Below, piece by piece: positions 1 to 5,477 of a DNA stretch of 5,598 bases. The stretch comes from Bacteroidales bacterium GP1 (lineage in GTDB: Bacteria > Bacteroidota > Bacteroidia > Bacteroidales > Muribaculaceae). The position numbers and the translations under genes are program-made. The stretch spans positions 26,001 through 31,598 of the forward strand of contig DAAI01000026.1 of the NCBI GenBank assembly GCA_001701105.1, read 5' to 3'. The notes beneath the pieces were generated by a model. It was not told where the DNA came from and did not search any database. It saw nothing but the letters and a program-made list of their open reading frames with translations. The stretch's first letter is position 1, and the number at the start of each line of letters is the position of its first letter.

Positions 1-632
1 GCATTCCTATTGACGCGCCTTAACTTCTTGACGGTGTGTGGAGTGCGCAGTAGGCTTGTGACGCGCACCCGGTAGCCGTCGGCACCCCGGCTTCCCAGTG
101 AGTCGATGAAATTGCGTCCGATGTCGCTCAATAATCTCTCCGCCTCCGGAACCAGAAAAGGGAGTGAATGCTTGAGCGTATCGAGGGTATAATATGGTCC
201 TGATGTAATTCTGACTATGGGGCGGCGGGTGAAATATGCCGCCTGCAGATTGGTCAGCGGTGATATTCCCAGCCTTTCGGCGGCCGCATATTGATATTTG
301 TTGGAATCATTGAAAACTTTGCTAAGCTGCCCGATGGGATTTATACGGATGCGGTCGTGGAATCGGGGCCCTTGTTTGATGGCATATGAGTGGGGCTCGC
401 GTGGCTGCTCCTGCTTTTCTGCCTCCGGTTGAGTCGGTTGAGCCGGGATATTTATGGCTGCTTCGTCGGGAGCATCGGAGGCTTTGATAGCATTGACGGT
501 GGCCTCCGTGAAATCATGGTGACGCCGGCCGCACCCTGCCATTAGCAGTAGGACAAGAACCGCCACAAAGAGGAATATTATCCATAATCCTCTGAATGAT
601 TCGTTCCGGTGTAGTTCGTTGTGGCTCATCAT
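1..632 (-). CDS. DUF5715-like membrane-anchored protein, partial (C-terminus off window)
   Basis: The minus strand is open from ATG at 632 (a second ATG follows at 629) to the window edge, giving 210 complete codons. Residues 17-33 are a strongly hydrophobic stretch ending in LLLMAGC (Cys34), so it is either a lipoprotein with a slightly atypical lipobox (Met at -3) or a single-pass anchor. A charged, Pro/Gln/Glu-rich linker follows (about 55-80), then a folded domain from about 95. Its motifs AAAERLGI (117-123 area), LKHSLPFLVPEAERLL (153-168) and RVTSLLRTPHTVKKLRRVNR (188-209) match, from memory, the Bacteroidota family DUF5715. The last motif resembles the substrate-binding strand of M15/VanY-like peptidases, so a periplasmic peptidoglycan role is possible, but the zinc motif that would decide this lies outside the window. 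It is divergent from the HAD-aroB operon. Coding is certain, the family likely, the function unknown. Confidence 0.75.
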   Translation of the reverse strand, partial: MMSHNELHRNESFRGLWIIFLFVAVLVLLLMAGCGRRHHDFTEATVNAIKASDAPDEAAINIPAQPTQPEAEKQEQPREPHSYAIKQGPRFHDRIRINPIGQLSKVFNDSNKYQYAAAERLGISPLTNLQAAYFTRRPIVRITSGPYYTLDTLKHSLPFLVPEAERLLSDIGRNFIDSLGSRGADGYRVRVTSLLRTPHTVKKLRRVNRN

Positions 633-663
633 GTGCAAAATTACAAAAAAAATCCTAAATTTG
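632..663 (+). promoter_or_regulatory. Promoter of the HAD-aroB operon (-33 TGTG, -7 TAAATTTG)
   Basis: TAAATTTGC at 656-664 is a perfect TAnnTTTGY box, and the ATG follows after CATT. TGTG at 632-635 lies 20 nt upstream and matches three of four bases of the TTTG -33 element; it overlaps the start codon of the divergent gene. There is no purine-rich ribosome site and no room for one, so the operon mRNA is probably leaderless or nearly so. An A8 run (645-652) lies inside the -33/-7 spacer. Confidence 0.65.
636..643 (-). promoter_or_regulatory. -7 box of the DUF5715-like gene (Bacteroidota sigma type)
   Basis: The minus strand reads TAATTTTGC, a perfect TAnnTTTGY, ending 3 nt before the first ATG of the leftward gene. 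No good TTTG lies at the expected 19-21 nt further upstream; the best there is AATG. Known Bacteroidota start points fall a few nucleotides past this box, so transcription would begin at or beside the ATG. The missing -33 element lowers confidence. Confidence 0.55.
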
Positions 664-667
664 CATT

Positions 668-1372
668 ATGAAATCAAATGGAAAGCACCCCTGGCGCGCC
701 TCACTGATTGATATGGACGGCGTTTTATATGACTCGATGCCGGGTCATACCCTGGCATGGCATCGGATGATGAGTGAAAATGGGTTCAATATCCCGCGTG
801 AGGAGTTTTACTTATATGAGGGTATGACCGGGCCGGCCACGATCGAAATGCTTTACCGCAGGGAACGAGGCGAGGAGCTAACGCCTCAGCGGGGCCGTGA
901 ACTATATGCTATAAAGGCCGGGTACTTCAAGGAGATGGGAGAGGCTCCGGTAATATCCGGCGCCCAAAGGATGGTGACTGCGCTCGGAGAAAAAGGGATG
1001 ATAAGGATTCTTGTCACCGGCTCGGCGCAGGAGAGCCTGCTGACAAAACTGAATCGGGATTACCCCGGGGTATTTATCGACGGGCATCGCGTCACGGCTC
1101 TTGATGTGGCTCATGGCAAGCCCGACCCGGAACCTTATCTTAGAGGCGCGGCATTGGCGGGGGTGGCCCCGAATGATTGTCTGGTGGTCGAGAACGCACC
1201 TCTCGGAGTGTTGGCCGGGAAAAGGGCCGGATGTACTGTGGCAGCCGTAATGACCGGACCTATTCCCAAGAAGGAATTTGAGCAGGCCGGAGCGGATTAT
1301 ATATTCGAATCGATGGATGATTTTGCCGATTGGATAGAGAGCGGATTCGATGATGAGGGAAGAATTATATAA
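668..1372 (+). CDS. HAD-superfamily phosphatase (beta-phosphoglucomutase-like)
   Basis: This 234-residue cytosolic protein carries all four HAD motifs. Motif I is DMDGVLYDS with nucleophile Asp15 and acid/base Asp17; motif II is VTGSA (Thr117/Ser119); motif III is GKPDPEPY with Lys151; motif IV is VVENAPLGV with Glu175-Asn176, an EN variant of the usual ED/DD. An alpha-helical cap between motifs I and II (about 24-95) fits the PGM-like subfamily, which acts on small sugar phosphates. The start at 668 is the only ATG ahead of motif I and follows a -7 box by 4 nt. The last 23 nt overlap aroB, indicating a shared transcript and probable translational coupling. The family is clear; the substrate cannot be read from sequence. 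No phosphatase is needed in the canonical shikimate pathway, so the link to aroB may be regulatory or a housekeeping clean-up role (inference). Confidence 0.9.
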   Translation: MKSNGKHPWRASLIDMDGVLYDSMPGHTLAWHRMMSENGFNIPREEFYLYEGMTGPATIEMLYRRERGEELTPQRGRELYAIKAGYFKEMGEAPVISGAQRMVTALGEKGMIRILVTGSAQESLLTKLNRDYPGVFIDGHRVTALDVAHGKPDPEPYLRGAALAGVAPNDCLVVENAPLGVLAGKRAGCTVAAVMTGPIPKKEFEQAGADYIFESMDDFADWIESGFDDEGRII

Positions 1373-2375
1373 AATTGACGAATACGGAATCTTCGACCGC
1401 ATTCTTCTGCTTACCGACAGCAATCTGCACCCGTTATTACCTGCATTTATGCAAGGATACTCGGTGATGGAGGTGCAAGCCGGGGAGGCTTCCAAGAGTA
1501 TTGAGGTGCTTTCGGACGTATGGCAGCGTATGGTAGAGGAAGGGATGACTCGCCGGTCGCTGCTTTTGAATGTGGGGGGAGGAGTGGTAACCGACCTCGG
1601 AGGGTTTGCTGCCGCCACTTTTAAAAGGGGTATCCGGCATATAAATGTGCCTACAACATTGCTTGGAATGGCCGATGCGGCCATCGGCGGCAAAACAGGA
1701 ATCGACTTCGCCGGTGCCAAGAACGAAATAGGGGCATTCCATATGCCCATTGATGTCATTATCGACCCGCAATGGCTTGAAACCCTCCCGACGAAAGAAA
1801 TACTCAACGGGATGGCAGAGGTGGTGAAGTCGTTGCTGCTCGATTCAGAGCCGGAAGCGAATCGATCTTACCGTTCGCTCCTAAGCCTGCGGCATATTCC
1901 AGATAATTTCATCCTGGGCAGGATTGCATCGATGGCGGCGGAGTTCAAACGAAAAATTGTGGCTGAAGATCCCCGCGATGCAGGGTTAAGGATGATATTG
2001 AATTTCGGCCATACTTCAGGCCATGCCTTCGAGAGTCTCGCGGCCGCCTCGGGAACCCCCGTAGGACACGGAGAGGCTGTGGCGTGGGGAATGCTTTTCG
2101 CGTTGCTCCTCAGTGAGGAAAAGGCGGGCCTGACGAAAGGATTTGCCGAGGAATACAGGAGGGGGTTCCTTGAGCCGAACTATGCTCCTTTGCCCCCGGC
2201 CTCTCTTAATCCTGAAAGTGTTGTTGAGATGATGGGGCGCGATAAGAAAAATGCCCGCCTCGGAGAGGTGAGCATGGTTCTTCTGGAGGCACCCGGGAAG
2301 CCGTTAACGGGAATCCCGGTGAGCCGTCGGGAGATTCTGGACACTCTCCACAAGATGGATCCAATGAGCGGATAA
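1350..2375 (+). CDS. aroB: 3-dehydroquinate synthase (AroB)
   Basis: This is the second step of the shikimate pathway: it converts DAHP to 3-dehydroquinate using NAD+ and a divalent metal, in the cytosol. Of 341 residues, visible motifs in order are the NAD-binding NVGGGVVTDLGGF (74-86), NVPTTLLGMADAAIGGKTGI (99-118) with Lys115, AKNEIGAF (123-130) with Lys124, GMAEVVK (154-160) with metal ligand Glu157, NFGHTSGHAFE (218-228) with ligand His221, GHGEAVAWG (239-247) with ligand His240, and a C-terminal GRDKKNARLGEV (296-307). The protein is slightly short at the N-terminus, but an in-frame stop at 1335-1337 excludes a longer start; ATG 1350 or 1353 is used. It overlaps the HAD gene by 23 nt and, tail to tail, the phytase-like gene by 72 bp. 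The whole active site is present, so I expect a functional enzyme rather than a diverged sugar-phosphate cyclase. Confidence 0.95.
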   Translation: MMREELYKIDEYGIFDRILLLTDSNLHPLLPAFMQGYSVMEVQAGEASKSIEVLSDVWQRMVEEGMTRRSLLLNVGGGVVTDLGGFAAATFKRGIRHINVPTTLLGMADAAIGGKTGIDFAGAKNEIGAFHMPIDVIIDPQWLETLPTKEILNGMAEVVKSLLLDSEPEANRSYRSLLSLRHIPDNFILGRIASMAAEFKRKIVAEDPRDAGLRMILNFGHTSGHAFESLAAASGTPVGHGEAVAWGMLFALLLSEEKAGLTKGFAEEYRRGFLEPNYAPLPPASLNPESVVEMMGRDKKNARLGEVSMVLLEAPGKPLTGIPVSRREILDTLHKMDPMSG

Positions 2376-3584
2376 TTGACTCCACGGCACAATCTTCCCT
2401 TCTCCCTTGATCGGCTCGATGTTTCTGCCATTAAGTCTTACTGCGGCATAATCCCTGCCGGATGGACCGGAGAGTATAATCACTGCCAGATTTGCCGCAA
2501 GCGGCGTGACATTCTGAAGCTGCCATTCTTTATAAAGCTCATCATAGTCATGGGGAAGGGCGAAACATCCGGGCAGCTGCAATGCCGACAGCAGGGGCAT
2601 CAATGTCTCCGCGTGGCCAAACCAGCCTTGAAACGCCGGCCCGTCATAACCCGGTGCAAGCGATTTATTGACATGGGCGATAATCGAATATATCAATGGC
2701 GTGGTGGCTGTGGCGGCAAGCGTGCTTAGCGGAGTCACCGTATTGCGCAGATAATGGGTTAGATTCGAGACGCGCCAGCAGGCTTCATATTCCTTTGCAG
2801 TCATCCATTCCGCGTCGGGAGCAGGGAGCCCCATCGCTCTTTGCGACTGAAGGAGGGAATATAATTGCTGGGTCAGCTCCTGCAATCTCTCTTTCGACAT
2901 CCCTTTTGTATCGATCAGACGCTTTACGGGAGCCGTGGGAATCATCCTCGCCGTATATTCCTTCACCACTTCGCGCCAATCTCCGTCCTTACGGTAAGCC
3001 GCATATTCTTTATCATATGCAAAGCAATACACCAGCCGCGAGAATTGTGGCCCGGAAGCCGCTGTTATTTCAAGAGAATCATTACAAAGCGAGAGTGAAT
3101 GGTTGAACTCGTACATTGTCATTATAGCTCTGGGCACGAATGATGAGCAGGCGTCGGCCGAAGCATTCAGGGTTAGGGCCGGAATCATCTCCGCCATCCG
3201 GCGACCGAGTTCGCGTTCTTCCCGGAGCCCTACCGGTGATAACTGGCCCCAGCGTCCGGCCGTGACGCTCCGCACGGTATCGATCATTTTCAGGATGCCC
3301 TGGCCCTGAAGGGTTATCATGCCTTTCGATTCCGCTTCACGCAGAGCCTTCTCGAGCTTGTCGAATTTTTTAGCTGATGTAAGGAAGCGTGCGCCATGTC
3401 GGGCAACATATGCGCAGAATCGCGGTGTCAGTGAATCGGGCCATTGCGTAGCCTCCACTTTCTCAAAATCATACGGCATCATCGACCCTTCCCATTTAGC
3501 GGGAAGCGCCTCGGCTTCTCTTCCGAAGGAAAGAGTGGCAAAGATAATAGAAGCAGCTATTATCAGGGGCAGTCGTTTTTTCAT
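2304..3584 (-). CDS. MINPP-like histidine phosphatase, secreted (putative phytase)
   Basis: This 426-residue member of the branch-2 histidine phosphatases carries ARHGARF (61-67) with the phospho-accepting His63, an LSPVGLREERELGRRM helix (115-130), Arg152 in the VPRAIMTMY segment, and GHAE (323-326), whose HAE proton-donor motif is typical of multiple inositol polyphosphate phosphatases rather than HD-type acid phosphatases. The length matches Bacteroides MINPP (about 425 aa, recalled). The N-terminus is a Sec signal (KKR, hydrophobic 6-19, likely cut near AEA-L at 24-27) with no lipobox, so it should be periplasmic, outer-membrane vesicle-borne or extracellular. The likely substrate is phytate or other inositol phosphates; this is a family-based inference. 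The gene begins 15 nt after the methyltransferase stop, with no TAnnTTTG box in the preceding 500 nt or so by eye. The C-terminal 23 codons run antisense to the end of aroB. Confidence 0.88.
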   Translation of the reverse strand: MKKRLPLIIAASIIFATLSFGREAEALPAKWEGSMMPYDFEKVEATQWPDSLTPRFCAYVARHGARFLTSAKKFDKLEKALREAESKGMITLQGQGILKMIDTVRSVTAGRWGQLSPVGLREERELGRRMAEMIPALTLNASADACSSFVPRAIMTMYEFNHSLSLCNDSLEITAASGPQFSRLVYCFAYDKEYAAYRKDGDWREVVKEYTARMIPTAPVKRLIDTKGMSKERLQELTQQLYSLLQSQRAMGLPAPDAEWMTAKEYEACWRVSNLTHYLRNTVTPLSTLAATATTPLIYSIIAHVNKSLAPGYDGPAFQGWFGHAETLMPLLSALQLPGCFALPHDYDELYKEWQLQNVTPLAANLAVIILSGPSGRDYAAVRLNGRNIEPIKGEGKIVPWSQLSAHWIHLVESVQNLPTAHRDSR

Positions 3585-3599
3585 TTTAATAATGTGTTT

Positions 3600-4667
3600 T
3601 TAATCCGGTAATGATACTATCAGCACCTCTTTTGATTTAGAAACACTTAAAGCATACTTTATGTCGTTAGAATAATAGATTTTATTTGTACGCTTTTTGC
3701 CTTCTAATAGCTTGACAAGGCTATTAATGGTAGGAATACCGTTAGAACGATACGAAAAGACCAAAATACTGCTTTTAAAATTATCTACCAAATCGTTAAA
3801 TCCATTGATTATATTATGAGGATCATTCCATATAGAATAATTGCGTTTTAATCTCCGATGTTTACTTGAATAGTCGATTTTATCTTTCCAATTATCATAG
3901 TCCAGCATACCGTTAAGGAAATGATAAAAATCTGCATAATCAACCCCTGCCCCTTTGTCATTGAGGTATGGAGTGTCAATATACACTAAATCATATTCAT
4001 CAGCCAATGTAAGCGCGTCCTGATTGAGGGCCGTACATCGTTCATCATTATTAAATATCGCCCGGTTAGCTTCATCTACAAAGTATCGGAAATGAGTCTC
4101 AAATGGCGTATCCCATGTTTTTTTATTACCAAAAGAACGCTCCACATCTGAAAGCCGGATATATAGATTTTTCCTGTGAAAAAGATTATAGGGACGTTTG
4201 ATAATACACGCTTGAAACAGAGCGAACCAGGCAATAGCTTTTTTATATTCATCCTCGATTCCGTGCCTGATGTTATGAATCACGATATCAAGCCAGTGGT
4301 TTTCTTGGTCCGTATAATAAATATCTTGAAAATTGTCGGAAATAAAATGAGGATATTGTATTCCGGGATGCTTGGTAATAATGTTGTCTACTTCACATTC
4401 TTCTAATCTGGTAAATGAATTTTCAATAATAGCTTTGCCAATAGTAGCATTAAACGGAAGTATGTCGTTATAGGTCACTTTCTTTCCTTTGTCTTTGAGC
4501 ATATAGGCCACACTACCGGTGCCTCCAAAGGCATCGAGGACCGTATGAAAATGAAGGTCACCCAATATATGCCCGATCCAATCAGTAAATTTAGCTTTAC
4601 TGCCTTGATAGCGAGTTGAAGGAAAAACATTTTTCGTTTCTACTTCCGGAAATAAAGAGTACTGCAT
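3600..4667 (-). CDS. DNA adenine-N6 methyltransferase of a type II R-M system (DTPY type)
   Basis: It transfers a methyl group from S-adenosylmethionine to adenine N6 in a specific DNA site, protecting it from the cognate nuclease. In its 355 residues the order is motif X, TRYQGSKAKFTDWI (18-31); motif I, VLDAFGGTG (43-51), the AdoMet pocket; an acidic YND (66-68); motif IV, DLVYIDTPY (226-234), with the catalytic DTPY in place of DPPY; then YADFYHFLNGML (244-255) and FSYRSNGIPT (304-313). The X-I-IV order is alpha/D12 class. The DTPY plus SYRSxGIP combination recalls COG3392 adenine methylases (from memory). The ATG at 4667 lies one nucleotide after the endonuclease stop, so the two are cotranscribed and probably translationally coupled. 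Base composition is strongly AT-rich compared with the genes to its left, as expected for transferred DNA. It appears intact; with the nuclease broken it would act as an orphan methylase. Target GATATC is inferred from the partner only. Confidence 0.9.
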   Translation of the reverse strand: MQYSLFPEVETKNVFPSTRYQGSKAKFTDWIGHILGDLHFHTVLDAFGGTGSVAYMLKDKGKKVTYNDILPFNATIGKAIIENSFTRLEECEVDNIITKHPGIQYPHFISDNFQDIYYTDQENHWLDIVIHNIRHGIEDEYKKAIAWFALFQACIIKRPYNLFHRKNLYIRLSDVERSFGNKKTWDTPFETHFRYFVDEANRAIFNNDERCTALNQDALTLADEYDLVYIDTPYLNDKGAGVDYADFYHFLNGMLDYDNWKDKIDYSSKHRRLKRNYSIWNDPHNIINGFNDLVDNFKSSILVFSYRSNGIPTINSLVKLLEGKKRTNKIYYSNDIKYALSVSKSKEVLIVSLPD

Positions 4668-4668
4668 C

Positions 4669-5027
4669 TTATTTGATGTTTCTAAAGATCTTATATGCGG
4701 CGATATTGTTATAGTAGGGCTCTCGGAGTTCTGCTTTAAGAGCCATGTCGGGTGTCAGGTAATTCATCCAGTAATCATCAAATACATCTTCGCCTAATTC
4801 GGCAAAGGGTCCACGACCGTTAATCAATTGGTTTATAGAAGTTACGGAACCTATGTTTTTGGTGTTTCCGCTGCCGGGACGTTCACTTGCAATACGCCAT
4901 TTCTCCTGTACAAAAAATGTAATGTCCCTTATGACAGATTTTATTTTGTCGAGGGTATCCAATGTATATACATCCCTTTCATCCGGAACTGTAGATTCTG
5001 TATATATCATTCCCAACGCAATATGGC
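4669..5027 (-). pseudogene. EcoRV-like endonuclease fragment 3 (C-terminal, recognition loop)
   Basis: It begins in frame with HIALGMIYT (EcoRV HWIIGYVYT) right after the second frameshift and ends at TAA 4669-4671. It holds FVQEKWRIA, the DNA-reading loop GSGNTKN, FDDYWMNY and YNNIAAYKIFRN. A start codon at 5010 (ATG) overlaps the TGA of fragment 2 as ATGA, so this piece could be made by coupled re-initiation; TTG at 5016 is another option. It lacks catalytic residues. Confidence 0.8.
5025..5027 (-). other. Second frameshift point (lost base in GCC-CAT)
   Basis: The coding strand reads CAATACAATGCCATATTGCG. Restoring one base after GC (for example GCCCAT) gives QYNA-HIALGMIYT, matching EcoRV QYIAHWIIGYVYT residue for residue in spacing. 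A 1-nt deletion here is therefore well placed. Confidence 0.7.
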
Positions 5028-5238
5028 ATTGTATTGACCATATGGGTGTGCGGTATTTTTCGTACTTTCCCGGTTTCTGAAATATTCTGTAAATGCGCCT
5101 AATGTCATTCCATTGATCTTATCATTCTGCTTGCGGTAACTGCTTTTTAAATCTACCGCAAAGAGATTTCCTTCGGAATCCCTGAGTGTAATGTCGGGAT
5201 AATAATTTTGTTCTTCTGTCAATTCAATACTTAACCCG

Positions 5239-5442
5239 TTATCTTTTGCAAATTGATTTAGAAGGGGAAGATGTAGAGTTACTGATTTTCGACACTACCT
5301 TCGTATCGGCTGAAATAGAATAAATGTTTTTATAAACATCAATGAATCCTTTTACCACCCATTCTCCATCTTTCGTCATGACGTAGGTTGAGTATTCGCT
5401 TACAGCTTTACGCAAACTTGATATAAATTCGTTTTTTGTCAT
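5239..5442 (-). pseudogene. EcoRV-like endonuclease fragment 1 (N-terminal, 67 codons)
   Basis: This runs from the true ATG of the endonuclease, 4 nt after a Bacteroidota -7 box. The first 52 or so residues are genuine: a helix (EFISSLRKAVSEY) like EcoRV helix A, then YSISADTKVVSK, matching EcoRV PLGSDTKVLST. Residues after about 53 (STSSPSKSICKR) are out-of-frame sequence ending in TAA at 5239-5241. Alone it has no active site. Confidence 0.8.
5286..5289 (-). other. Probable first frameshift point (A4 run on the coding strand)
   Basis: Homology moves from frame 1 to frame 2 between the TAG of frame 2 (5295-5297) and the TAA of frame 1 (5239-5241). The nearest slippable tract is the coding-strand AAAA in TCGAAAATC. 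One extra A there explains the shift. Alternatively a 2-nt loss just after ATC would keep SKI aligned with EcoRV STI and restore the exact EcoRV spacing. The exact point is not resolvable from one sequence. Confidence 0.5.
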
Positions 5443-5446
5443 GTAG

Positions 5447-5477
5447 CAAAGTTAAGAAAATAATTTGAATCTACAAT
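5447..5477 (-). promoter_or_regulatory. Promoter of the R-M cassette (-33 ATTG, -7 TAACTTTG)
   Basis: The minus strand carries TAACTTTGC at 5454-5446, a perfect TAnnTTTGY, with ATTG at 5477-5474 as a three-of-four -33 element and a 19-nt spacer. The ATG at 5442 follows the box by 4 nt, so the mRNA is predicted to be leaderless or nearly so. This is the only promoter I can see for endonuclease, methylase and possibly the phytase-like gene. Confidence 0.7.

Larger units (their letters stand above)
5007..5293 (-). pseudogene. EcoRV-like endonuclease fragment 2 (catalytic core, shifted frame)
   Basis: This frame is open from just after a TAG at 5295-5297 to the TGA at 5007-5009. It contains LLNQFAKDNG (EcoRV IINKIAEKHG), the Q-loop EEQNYYPD, the catalytic FAVDLK, MTLGAFTEYFRN (EcoRV FTLGGYTSFIRN) and HPYGQY. 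It has no ATG or GTG before the active site; the only possible initiator is TTG at 5222, so it is unlikely to be translated on its own. The last residues (ILRWE) are out of frame. Confidence 0.8.
4669..5442 (-). pseudogene. EcoRV-family type II restriction endonuclease, broken by two frameshifts
   Basis: Joining three fragments (frame of 5442 down to about 5286, the other frame to about 5026, then the first frame again to the stop at 4669) gives one protein of about 257 residues, colinear with EcoRV (245 aa, recalled). Shared landmarks are ADTKV (EcoRV SDTKV, 35-39); EEQNYYPD (EcoRV QQNHYPD) with Asp83; FAVDLK (EcoRV IAIDIK) with Asp97 and Lys99, completing the PD...DxK nuclease site; HPYGQY (EcoRV YPFDQY); QEKWRIA (EcoRV QDKWVIA); GSGNTKNIGS (EcoRV GSGNTTNIGS), the recognition loop; and DYWMNY plus YNNIAAY near the end. 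The loop between Asp83 and Asp97 is two residues shorter than in EcoRV. The first break is a +1 insertion or 2-nt deletion, the second a 1-nt deletion; no other lesion is visible, so decay is recent or the indels are sequence errors. The intact gene would make a blunt cutter, probably at GATATC. Confidence 0.88.

Noticed and set aside
902..1807. Long minus-strand open frame of 301 codons across the HAD and aroB genes
   Set aside because: It is antisense to two genes with full catalytic motifs, and its translation is Ser/Arg/Cys/His-rich with no recognisable domain.
3585..3599. Intrinsic terminator between methylase and phytase-like gene
   Set aside because: Only 15 nt of A/T-rich sequence without a GC stem is present.
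2376..3603. Several plus-strand open frames within the phytase-like gene
   Set aside because: They are antisense shadows; the minus strand carries the RHGARF and GHAE motifs and a signal peptide.
4176..4406. Plus-strand frame of 76 codons in the methylase gene
   Set aside because: It is antisense to an intact methyltransferase and has no promoter or motif of its own.
4828..5080. Two overlapping plus-strand frames of 69-75 codons
   Set aside because: They are antisense to the EcoRV-like fragments, which have clear homology on the minus strand.
5007..5442. Programmed ribosomal frameshifting as the way to express the endonuclease
   Set aside because: Two shifts of opposite sign would be needed, and neither site has a classical slippery heptamer or an obvious downstream structure; indels are simpler.
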